From NCBI RefSeq assembly GCF_907164915.1, contig NC_061862.1:2294001-2358000 (forward strand): a DNA stretch of 64,000 nt, read 5' to 3'. Position numbers and translations under genes: made by a program. Source of the stretch: Impatiens glandulifera. Lineage: Eukaryota > Streptophyta > Magnoliopsida > Ericales > Balsaminaceae. Within the stretch, counting starts at the first letter, position 1. Each line of letters begins with the position of its first letter. A model generated the notes under the pieces. That model was given only the letters and a program-made list of their open reading frames with translations. It was not told where the DNA came from and ran no database searches. Below are positions 33,701 to 44,235 of the stretch, piece after piece.

Positions 33701-36700
33701 TTCTCAATCTTCTAGTATTTTTGTGTTTTTATCTACACAGTAACAATATAGTCTTATCATATTATTTGTAAGACTAAACCAACTAAGAAGGAGAACATGT
33801 AGAAATAAAGTATTCCCCATACACAAAGTTCTTATAATTTAAACTAAATATAACTAAATGTCCTAATCACAAATCATTCAAATTTAAAGCAACAAATCAC
33901 AATTACTATAAAACCAACATTAATAAGTGACTGTTCTCAATCTTTTTATAATTTTTATGTTTCTATCCATGTGGCAATAATATAGTTTTATCGTATTATT
34001 TGTAAGACTAAACCAAATATGTATGAGAATATGTAAAAATGAAGTATTCTCATACATAGAATTTTTTACATAATATAATTTTACATCATAAATCACAAAT
34101 AATTCAAATCACAAGTCAACGAATCACAATCACTATAAATCAACAATAGGAAGTAATCGTTCTCAATCTTTTAGTATTTTTGTGTGCTTCTATCCACGCG
34201 GTAACAATATAGTCTTATCATATTATTTATAAGACTAAATCAACTAAATATGAGAATATACAGAAATGAATTATTCTCATACACAGAATTTTTATAAGTT
34301 CAAATTGAATATAATTATATGTTCTAATCACAAATCATTCAAATTTAAAGCCAACAAATTACAATCACTATAAAACCATTAGTAAGTGATTTTTCTCAAT
34401 CTTTTAAAAAATTTGTGATTCTATCAACACGACAACAATATAGTCTTATCATATTATTTGTAAGAGTAAACAACCTAAGTATGAGAGTATGCAGAAATGA
34501 AGTATTCTCATATATAGAGTTCATATAACTTCAAATCAAATATAATTATACGTCCCAAATCACAAGTCATCAAATCACAATCACTATAAAACCTACATTG
34601 GTAAATGATCGTTCTCAATCTTTTAAAACTTTTATGTTTCTATTAATGCGGCAACAATATAGTCTAATTATATTTTTGTAAGACTAATTCAACTAAGTAG
34701 GAAAATATGCAGAAACAAAGTATTCTCATACATAGAGTTTTTTAATTTCAAACCGGATATAATTTTACTTCACCAAATCAAAATCACTATAAACCAACAA
34801 TAGAAAGTGATTGTTCTCAATCTTTTAGAATTTTTGTTTTCTATTCACACGACAAAAATACATTCTCATCATATTATTTATAAATTAAACCAACTAAGTC
34901 GGAGAATATGTAGAAATGAAGTATTCTAATACACGAAGATTTATAATTTCAAACCGAATATAATTATACGTCTCAAATCACTAGTCATTTAAATCACAAG
35001 TCACCAAATTACAATAACTATAAACCAACATTGATAAATGACTATATAAACCAACATTGGTAAATGACTGTTCTCAATATTTTAGAATTTTTGTTTTTCT
35101 ATCAACACAACAATAATATATATCTTATCATGTTATTTGTAAGACTGAATCAACTAAGTAAGAGAATATGTAGAAATGAAGTATTCTCATACACATAGTT
35201 TTATAATTTAAAACTGAATATAATTATACGTCCCAAATCATAAGTCATTTAAATAAAAGTCACAAAATATCTATAAACCAACATTAGTAAATGATCGTTT
35301 TCAATCTTTTAGAATTTTTGTGATTCTATTCACGCGTCAACAATAAAGTCTTATCATATTATTTAAAAAATAAATCAACTATGTAGGAGAATATGCAGAA
35401 ATAAAGTATTCTCATACACAGAGTTTCTAAAATTTTAAACCGAATATATTTATATGTCTCTAATAACAAATCATTCAAATCATAAGTCACCAAATCACAA
35501 TCACTATAAACTAACATTTGTAAGTAATATTTCTTAATCTTTTAGAATTTTTGTATTTCTATCAACACCACAACAATATAGTCTTATCATATTATTTGTA
35601 AGACTAAAGAATCTAAATAGGAGAATATGCAGAAAGGAAGTATTCCGATACACAATATTTTATAATGTCAAACCGAATATAATGATACGTCCTAAATCAC
35701 AAGTCATTCAAATTTAAAGTCACCAAATCAGAATCACTATAAAATAAAATAATTAAGTGATCGTTCTCAATCTTCTAGAATTTTTGTATTTATATCAACG
35801 CAGCAACAATATAGTTTTATCATATTATTTGTAAGATTAAACCAACTAAGTATAAGAATATGCATAAATTAAGTATTCTTATACATAAAGTTTTATAATT
35901 TCAAACCCAATATAAATTTACATCCAAATTCAAATCACAAGTCCCCAAATCACAATCACTATAAAACGAACATTAATAATTGATCGTTCTAAAATTGTGT
36001 TTCTATCCATTGACAATAATTTAGTCTTATCATATTATTTTTAAGATTAAACCAACTAAGTATGAGAATATGTAGATATGAAGTATTCTCATACATATAG
36101 TTTTTATTATTCAAACAGAATATAATTTTACGTCACAAATCACAAGTTATTCAAATCACAAGTCACCAAATCACAATCAATATAAATCAACAAAATGAAG
36201 TGATCGTGCTCAATCTTTTAGTATTTTTGTATTTCTATCTACGCGATAACAATATACTCTTATAATTTTATTTGTAAAACTAAACCAACTAAGTAAATGA
36301 TTATGAAGAAATGAAGTATTCTCATCCATAGAGTTTTTATAATTTCAAACTGAATATAACTATATTTCCTAATCATAAATCATTCAAATTTAAAGCTAAC
36401 AAATCACAATCACTATAAAACCAACATTAGTAAGTGATTATTCTCAATATCTTAAAAATATTTGTGATTCTATCAACGCGACAACAATATAGTCTTATCA
36501 TATTATTTATAAAAATAAACCAACTAAGTATGAGAATATGCAGAAATAAAATATTCTCATACACAAAGTTTTCATAAGTTCAAATCAAATATAATTATAT
36601 GTCCCAAATCACAAGTTACCAAATCACAATAATTATAAATCCAACATTGGTAACTGATCGTTCTTAATATCTTAGAATTTTTGTGTTTCTATCTATGAGG

Positions 36701-39516
36701 CAACAATATAGTATAATCATATTTTTGTGAGACTAAGGCAACTAAGTAGGAAAATATGCAGAAATAAAATATTCTCATACATAGAGTTTTTTAATTTCAA
36801 TTTGAATATCACCAAATCACAATCACTATAAACCAACAATAAAAAGTGGTCGTTCTCAATCTTTTAGAATTTTTGTGTTTATATCTACGCGGAAACAATA
36901 TAGTATTATCATATTATTTGTAAAACTAAACCAACTAAGTCGAAAAATATGTAGAAATGAAGTATTCTAATACACAGAGATTTATAATTTCTAACCGAAT
37001 ATAATTATACGTCTCAAATCACTAGTCATTCAAATCACAAGTCACCAAATTACCATCACTATAAAACCAACATTGGTAAATGACTGTTTTCAATCTTTTA
37101 GAATTTTTGTGTTTCTATCTACGCGGAAACAATATAGTCTTATCATATTATTTGTAAGACTAAATCAACTAAGTAAGAGAATATACAAAAATGAAGTATT
37201 CTCGTACACATAGTTTTATAATCCAAACCGAATATAAGTTTACTTCACAAATCACAAATACTCAAATCACAAGTCACCAAATCACTATAAAAAAAAAATT
37301 CGTTCTCAATCTTTTAGAATTATTGTAATTCTATCCACGCGTCAACAATATATATTATTATCATGTTATTTTTAAAGATTAAATCATCTTTGTACGAGAA
37401 TATGCAGAAATGAAGTATTCTCCTAAACAAAATTTTATAATTTCAAACCGAATATACGTATTCAAATCAAGTCACCAAATCACAATCACTATAAAACCAA
37501 CATTAGTATGTGATCGTTCTCAATCTTTTAGAAATTTTGTGTTTCTATTCACGCGGATACAATATTCTCTTACATAGAGTTTTTATAATTTCATCCTGAA
37601 TATAGTTATACGTTCCAATTCACAAGTCACTAAATCACAATCACTATAAACTAAACTTAGGAAGTGATCGATCTCAATCTTTTAGAATTTTTGTGTTTTT
37701 ATCTACGCGACAATAATATAGTCTTATCATAAATACTCTATTACAAAGAGTTTTTATAATTTCATACCAAATATAATTATAGGTCCCGAATCACAAGTCA
37801 TTCATATCTAAAGCCACCAAATCACAATCAGTATAAAACCAAGATTAGTAAATGATTGTTCTCAATCTTTAATAATTTTTGTGATTCTATTCACGCGACA
37901 ACAATATAGTCTTGTCACATTATTTGTATGAATAAACTAACTATTTAGAAGAATATGTAGAAATGAAGTATTTTCTCATTCACATAGTTTTTATAATTTC
38001 AAACTAGATATAATTATACGTCCCAAATCACAACAAACCAACATTCGGAAGTGATTTTTCTCAATCTTTTAGAATTTTTGTGTTTCTATCCATGACACTA
38101 CAATATAGTCTAATTATATTATTTGTAAGATTAATAAACATACTAAGTATGAAAATATGCAAAATTTAAGTATTCTCATACACATAGCTTTAATGTCAAC
38201 CCGAATATAATTATATGTTCTAATCACAATTCATTCAAATCTTAACCAACCAAATCACAATCACTAAAAAACTAACATTAGTAAGTGATTGTTCTCAATC
38301 ATTTAAAAATTTTGTGTTTCTATTCACGCCGTAACAATATATTCTTATCATATTATTTGTAAGATTTAACAATAAATAGGATAATATGTAGAAATGAAGT
38401 ATTTTATACAAATAACGTTTATAATTTCAAACCGAATAAAATTATACGTCCCAATTCAAATCAAAATCACTATAAACCAACATTGGTAAATGATCACAAT
38501 CTTTAGATTTTTTTTTGTTTCAATCCAAGTGTCAAAAATATAGCCTAAATCAACTAAATAAGAGAATATGTTGAAATGAAATATTCTATACACATAGTTT
38601 TTATAATCCAAACATAATTTAATTTTACATCACAAATCACAAGTCACCAAATCACAATTATTATAAACCAACATTAGGAAGTGATCGTTCTCAATTTTTA
38701 ATTTTTTATATTATTTATAAGACTAAACCATCTAAATAAATATGCAAAAACGAAGTATTCTCATACACAGTTTTATATTTTCAAACCAAATATAATCATA
38801 CATAAAAAATCACAAGTAATTCAAATCACAAGTCACCAAATCACAATCACTATAAACCAAAATAGGAAGTGGTCGTTCTCAATCTTTTAGAATTTTTGTG
38901 TTTCTATCCACACGACAACAATATAGTATTATCATATTATTTGTAATAATATACCAAGTAATATGAGAATATTGCAAAAATGAAGTATTCTCATACAATT
39001 ATTTTTTCTAATTTTAACCAAATATAATTAATCGTCCAAAATCACATGTCATTAAAATCTAAAACTACCCAATCACAATCAAAATAAAACCAACAATAGT
39101 AAGTGATTGTTCTTAATATTTTAGAATTTTTGTGATTCTATCTACGCGGCAACAATGTAGTATTATTATATTGTTTGTTATAATAAACCAACTAAGTAGG
39201 AGAATATGCAGAAATGAAGTATTCTCATACATAGTTTTTATAATTTAAACTAAATATAATTATATGTCCCAAATCACAAGTCACCAAATCACAATCACCA
39301 TAAAACCAACATTGATAATGATCATTCTCAATCTCTTAGAATTTTTTTGTTTCTATCAACGCAGAAACTTTTGTTTTTTATCCACGCAGCAACAATATAG
39401 TCTAATAAAATTTTGTGTAAGAGTAAACCAACTCAGTAAGAGAATATGCAGAAATGGAGTATTCTCATACACATAATTTTTATAATCCAAACAAAATATA
39501 ATTTTACGTCACGAAT
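30799..39516. repeat. AT-rich satellite array, block 2
   Basis: About 8.7 kb of head-to-tail monomers, mostly ~215-235 bp, all in one orientation. Best-conserved parts: CTCAATCTTTTAGAATTTTT; CGCGGCAACAATATAG; the dyad GTCTTA-12 bases-TAAGAC (for example 37137-37160); the dyad GAGAATA-13 bases-TATTCTC (37177-37203); ACCAACATTGGT (37066-37077). A run of CAAATCACAAGTCA words varies in number and accounts for much of the length variation. There are no credible genes inside. Confidence 0.95.
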
Positions 39517-39912
39517 CACAAGTAATTAAAATCACAACTCACCAAATCACAATCATTATAAACCAACATTATGCGTCACGAATCACAAGTAAAAAATGAC
39601 CTTAGTAATTTCAATTTTTATATTTAATCTTTTTTTAAAATTTGGACAGTTTTACCCTTAATTAATTTTTGTTTTATTCCCCTAACCCCTTTTCCCCCAT
39701 TTTCACTTTTCTTTCACAAGTAATTAAAATCACAACTCACCAAATCACAATCACTATAAACCAACATTATGCGTCACGAATCACAAGTAAAAAATGACCT
39801 TAGTAATTTCAATTTTTATATTTAATCTTTTTTTAAAATTTGGACAGTTTTACCCTTAATTAATTTTTGTTTTATTCCCCTAACCTCTTTTCCCCCATTT
39901 TCACTTTTCTTT
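39517..39912. repeat. 198-bp tandem duplication across satellite edge
   Basis: 39517-39714 and 39715-39912 are nearly identical. Each contains the last satellite words (CACAAGTAATTAAAATC, CCAAATCACAATCA) followed by non-satellite sequence (GGACAGTTTTACCCTTAATT). The duplication therefore happened after the boundary was formed. Confidence 0.9.
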
Positions 39913-40880
39913 CTCTCTTTCTTCCCCCCGCGACCGTTACTCTCCCCCAAGCCCTCCCCCCGACTCGCACGCCCCAAGCCCCGACTCCCCCAACTACACC
40001 ATCCCCGACTCCCCCCGACGTTCGCCATAGTACGACGCACAACCCCTCGAGCCCGACTACTACCCGACGATCGCCAAAACGCTTCAAGCCCGACTCCTCG
40101 ACGATCGCCAAGCCCCCAGACGCTGAGCCCGTCTCCCCGACGTTCGCCCAACATTTCTCAGGTTAATTCGACTACTCCTCCCTCTCTTGCATGTTGAGTA
40201 TGAAATGTTTTAGGGTTTTAGTTTAGGGTTTAAGGTTTGAAATGTTGAGAATAGTATAGTTTGAAATGTATAGGTTTAGGGTTTTAGTTTGAAATACTGA
40301 GAAATCTATTGCGTGGCACGCCAACTCAATTGTGTGGCACGCCAGCCAACTCAATTGTGTGGTACGCCAAATGAATTGCGTGGTACTCCCACACAATTGC
40401 GTGGTATGTAAATGCAATTTTCTTAATTTTTGTCTGACATTGAGTATATGATATTAATCAACCCAACTGTTTCTTTGCAGATGGCACCAACCGAAACCAT
40501 TATTAATGATTTTACTGGTCGTGTTTCATGGAAATCCACTGGCCCCGACTTGGCAAAGATAAAAGAGATGTTTACTCACCATGATCCTTTGGATAGGGCT
40601 TTGCAGACACAATTCCAAAGCCCCGACATTATTTTTTTCAGGAACCATACTCCATTAGATGCTTATAAGAAAAATTAGCTCAAATTCGATGGAGATAAGG
40701 TTCTTGGTCAATGGTGAGGAGGCCTGCTGGGGCATGAAGGATTATGCCTTGGTGATAGGCTTCAACTTTGGCAGATTTTCTTTGGTGGAAAACATGGAGG
40801 TTGAAGAATGTCTACCCCTTGTCCGTAGATGTAGAGTGCGTCAAACGAATTGTATAGTGTGTCACACGAAGATGTAGAGG
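39867..40880 (+). pseudogene. DUF1985-like gene fragment, copy 1
   Basis: A C-rich leader (Pro/Thr/Ser-rich frame to about 40160, ending TTTCTCAG|GTTAATTC) is followed by a possible ~320-bp intron. The acceptor TTTCTTTGCAG precedes the ATG at 40482 (MAPTETIINDFTGRVSW). After 65 codons the frame breaks; the next frame gives FLVNGEEACWGMKDYALVIG followed by FNFGRF. The F-x-x-G/N-x-x-x-x-W/F-G-x-K/R-E/D-[FY]-A-L-x-x-G pattern is that of DUF1985, usually found in Mutator-like elements that carry Ulp1-type proteases. No protease or transposase part is visible. It is a decayed transposon gene fragment. Confidence 0.55.
40305..40420. repeat. Minisatellite in the putative intron
   Basis: Four to five imperfect ~24-base units built on AATTG(C/T)GTGG(C/T)A(C/T)GCCA..., such as GCGTGGCACGCC, GTGTGGCACGCC and GTGTGGTACGCC. 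The unit is not seen elsewhere in the window. Confidence 0.7.
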
Positions 40881-40929
40881 GCCAGACAACCCGCAACGCG
40901 TGTCTGCACGCCAAACTCTAATTAAAATT

Positions 40930-41625
40930 TATAAGTGCGTGACGATTTCTCTCCCTACCCACACTTTGAAGATTTCATATCCCGTCGTCTCCGTCTCTAG
41001 CTGCTCATCATAACTGGTGCCTCAACTCATCCATCAAAGCTCGTCTCGTCGTTCCTTCAAACCTCGTCTTGATTATTCAGTTAAGTATGTGTTTTTCGTC
41101 AAACCTTGTTACTATAATGTTTGTCAAATCTTGTTACTGTCATGTTCTTCAAACCTTGTAACTCTCATGTTTGTCACGATCTTATATAACCTTGTCACGG
41201 TTTTTTATTTTTTCATTACTTATTCTAAATATTATTGTTCATTTTTAAAGATGTCGTCAACCAAAACCATTATTTACATGACTAATAATTTCCTAGTAGA
41301 GTTTTATGGAAAACCAGTTTGACAAAAATTCCCCAGAAGTTTGTTGCAATGGATCTTATGGATAAGGTTCTGAAAACCCAATTCCAATATTTATTCAGAG
41401 CATCGGCGTGTTGTTATAAAAAACAATAGTTTATCAAATTCTACTCAGGAAAAATAACTCAAACTCGAAGAAGATGATGTTCTTGGTGAACAGAGAGGAT
41501 GTTTGCTTTGGCATGAAGGAGTATGCCATGGTGGCGTGCCTCAACTTAGGCAGATTCTCTATGGTGAGAAACACGGGCAAGAAGATGAAGAATGCCCATC
41601 TTTGGTAGTTAAATATTTTAACAAT
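40930..41625 (+). pseudogene. DUF1985-like gene fragment, copy 2
   Basis: A second, more diverged copy just downstream. A leader with 3-4 imperfect 26-base repeats (GTCAAACCTTGTTACTATAATG type, 41095-41185) precedes ATG 41251 (MSSTKTIIYMTNNFLVEFYG), parallel to MAPTETIIN in copy 1. Later FLVNREDVCFGMKEYAMVAC and LNLGRFSMV match the DUF1985 signature. Stops and shifts are frequent. Tandem arrangement and parallel leader structure suggest an old local duplication. Confidence 0.5.
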
Positions 41626-41638
41626 AATATGACAGTTA

Positions 41639-41839
41639 GAATTGCAGACCTTGAGTCAAGTTTTCTTTCATGCCATTGACCCAATGAGGATTGTAAATAT
41701 CAAAATCCTCTACATGGTTGAGGACATTCACACTTTCCTCTAATGGATCTTCCATGAATCTTCTTTATAAAACCCACATAAAACCAAATCACAAGTCACC
41801 AATGGACATGAAAGAAACTTGACTCAAAGTCTGAATTTC
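41639..41839. mobile_element. Foldback/MITE-like element
   Basis: The left arm at about 41639-41680 (TTGAGTCAAGTTTTCTTTCA-TGCCATTG) is the near-perfect inverse of the right arm at 41800-41839 (CAATGGACATGAAAGAAACT-TGACTCAA). The arms are about 40 bases with few mismatches and the loop ~120 bases. The loop ends in satellite words (CCAAATCACAAGTCACC), so the arm may have captured or been copied into satellite. No clear target duplication is seen. Confidence 0.65.
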
Positions 41840-42025
41840 ACCAAATCAAAATCACTATAAAACTAACATAAGTAAGTGATCGTTCTCAATCTTTTAGATT
41901 TTTTTGTTTGTATCCCCGCGACTCACCAAATCACAATCACTATTAACCAAACTTAGGAAGTAATCATTCTCAATGTTTTAGAATTTTTGTGTTTTTATCT
42001 AAGCGGCAACAATATAGTCTTATTA
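41840..42025. repeat. Satellite remnant
   Basis: One to two partial monomers with recognisable CAAATCACAATCACTATAA, CTCAATCTTTTAGA and CGGCAACAATATAGTCTTAT, cut at about 42023 by the SINE-like repeat. Confidence 0.85.
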
Positions 42026-42035
42026 CCATTAAACT

Positions 42036-42200
42036 AGAAGAGGGGATAAAATTTGGCCACAAGGGGGTTAAACACATAACCTACAAACACATTTAACCAT
42101 TTAACCAGACACAGAACTTGTCGCCTGACGGACTCGAACCCAGGACCTCTCAATGAGGCTAGGGATATCCACATTTTGTTGCTGCTAGGCTAGTCTTATG
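42036..42200 (-). repeat. tRNA-derived SINE
   Basis: On the minus strand an A-box-like TAGCCTAGCAG (about 42193-42183) is followed ~41 bases later by a perfect pol III B box GGGTTCGAGTCC (about 42141-42130). A body with TTAAATGGTTAAATGTGTTTG and GTGGCCAAATTTTATCCCC leads to satellite at about 42030. Spacing and motifs fit a plant tRNA-derived SINE. Confidence 0.65.
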
Positions 42201-42420
42201 GATCGGCACAGAAGAAAGGCACAATCGGCACAGGCGACACGATATTGTCCTACGTCGTAAGTCATCAAATCATTGACGAAATCACCATTAATCAAAAGAA
42301 GCGCAATCGGTACAAGTGGTACGGTACAATCGACATGATCGACACGATAAGCACATGAGGCACAACACGATCAACACGATATTGTCTTGTGTCGTTCAAT
42401 AAACTTCTCTAGTCTAGGGT
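42201..42420. other. CA/CG-rich degenerate repeat, no gene
   Basis: Short imperfect reiterations of GGCACAATCGACA / CGACACGATATTGTC-like words occur throughout, and no ORF is credible. CACGATATTGTC(C/T)T..GTCGT occurs twice (about 42238 and 42377). Confidence 0.5.
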
Positions 42421-44235
42421 TTCTTGTGCATTTGTATGCGTCATTGGAATTTTTCTCTCGATTGCAGTTTATTTGTGACCATCTCTTAAGATTTTTGCAA
42501 TTAATTTGTTTCTGCCATTGTGGAGAAGGGGAAGAACAGAAGTAATAAATCTAAAAAAGTTAGGGATTTTGTGCTGAAAGGAATTAAGGAAGCAGTAGTC
42601 AAAGAATTTGAAAGAATTGCTGAAGAAATTATCAAAGAATAGCAGTATACCAACATAAATAAGTAATCTTCTTCAACTGTTACTGGGAAAATTCCTGTTG
42701 AAAATGATGCAAAAAAAACAGGGGATAATGAAAGAGCTTGGAAGATACGCTATAATGAAATAGCTAATCTGTTTGGGCTAAAGAATCAGATTACAAAGTT
42801 CCTTATGCATGCCAACAGAGGAGAAATTGTCATCAATAAGGAGAAATCACAACAAATTATAATTCAATTCAACATTCAATATCTTCAAGACTGAAATCTA
42901 CTGAAAAAAGAAGAATATGAATAAATTGTTCAATGGTCAATTTCTATAATAAAGGGGCTTATGAAGGCTCTCAAATCTAAATTATTAGAAGAACAACAAT
43001 GCCAAAAAGTAGAAGATCATGCCTATAAAGGGAAAATCTACTTGGGCAATACACAAACAAAATTAGAGGTATTGAATTCACCATTTGAATTTAAATTGCT
43101 TACTGAAGTAGAGAAAAACTATATAAAGGAATGAGAAAATGTAGTTGTGGGAAACTACATAGGGAAAAACATAGTATCCTTCATAATTACTAAAGATGTA
43201 ATGTTGAAGCAATGAGAATGTAAAGGGTTGGAGACGATTTAAGTAAATGTCCATGATTTATATTTCCTTAAATTTATAAAGGGATCTAATCTGGAGGAAA
43301 TTCTAGAAATTGAGCATACATATATAAGATCCAACTGTATTAAGTTTGAAAAACGGTTGGAAGACTTGAACCTATTGAGTAAGCCAAAAAAACTGCACAT
43401 ATATCGTTCAAACTCTAGAATATACTTATACATATATATACAATTCTGAAGCCTTTAGTCATTTTGCAGTTTTATTGGGTAAACCATTGTACATGCACTC
43501 AATTACTGAAGGAGAAGAGCACCTATCATTTGCTAGAATTAGCATTGAGATGCATCCTAGAAGTACATTGTCAAAAAATATGTCAGTAGTAGATAGAAAA
43601 GAAAAACCTACTGTCGTGAAAATCACTTATGAGTGGAGGCCAAATAGAGTCTCTTTCTGCAATACCTTCCAACATGCAAGTCCAAAATGTGATTTGGTTA
43701 AGTAAGAATATCAGAAAATTCATAAAGGTTAGAAAGTAGAGGTGTAGGAAAATTAAAGAGAGGTGCCTATTTTCAAAGAGAAAAATGTGGTTAAAGAACA
43801 AGAAATAGAAGATAAAGAAAATTTTATACAAATAGAAAATTGTACGAAGAAGGAGGTGAAACTCAATCTAATCATGTTAAAGAGATAGTTGAGGATTCTC
43901 AATCAAATCCAATTGAAGTGGTTGCTAATGAAAATAGAGATGAACATACTCAGGCTAATCAAGAGAAGAAGAGAATTCCAAAGTTGATACAAAGGAATCC
44001 AAATTTGTTGAGAATTCCAATGTTGCTGAGGATTCCAAAGCTGAAGATGAAGGAAATAAAGACAATGATCTCGAAATTCAAGTTGAGAACAACAATGTGA
44101 AGAGCCAGGAAATCCTGAAGAATAATTCTTTCTATCAAATCAGAACGGATTCATATAAGGAAATAAATCAAAATAAGAATAGGCAGTATTCATCAACCTC
44201 TTCAGTTCATCCCTCTTTCATTGTAAGAAAAAAGG
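42421..44235 (+). pseudogene. LINE ORF1 (DUF4283/zinc-knuckle) relic
   Basis: An untranslated-leader-like AGGGTTTCTTGTGC is followed by a Lys-rich N-terminus (about 42525-42645). Interrupted frames then contain FLKFIKGSNLEEILEI and, at 43475-43705, GKPLYMHSITEGEEHLSFAR, ISIEMHP and ITYEWRPNRVSFCNTFQHAS followed by PKCD. These match the DUF4283 RNA-binding domain plus a C-x2-C-type knuckle of plant L1-like ORF1 proteins (second knuckle residues partly lost). An acidic/basic repetitive tail continues to about 44230. Many stops are present. No endonuclease or reverse transcriptase follows; satellite resumes. Confidence 0.65.

Noticed and set aside
39822..40154. Gly/Arg-rich minus-strand ORF
   Set aside because: Shadow of the C-rich leader; no conserved motif.
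39867..40166. Proline-rich ORF as an independent gene
   Set aside because: It is a C-rich leader on both strands (the minus strand gives Gly/Arg-rich ORFs), low complexity, with no start support beyond chance.
42201..42420. A possible second SINE
   Set aside because: No A/B boxes; only short imperfect CGACACGA words.
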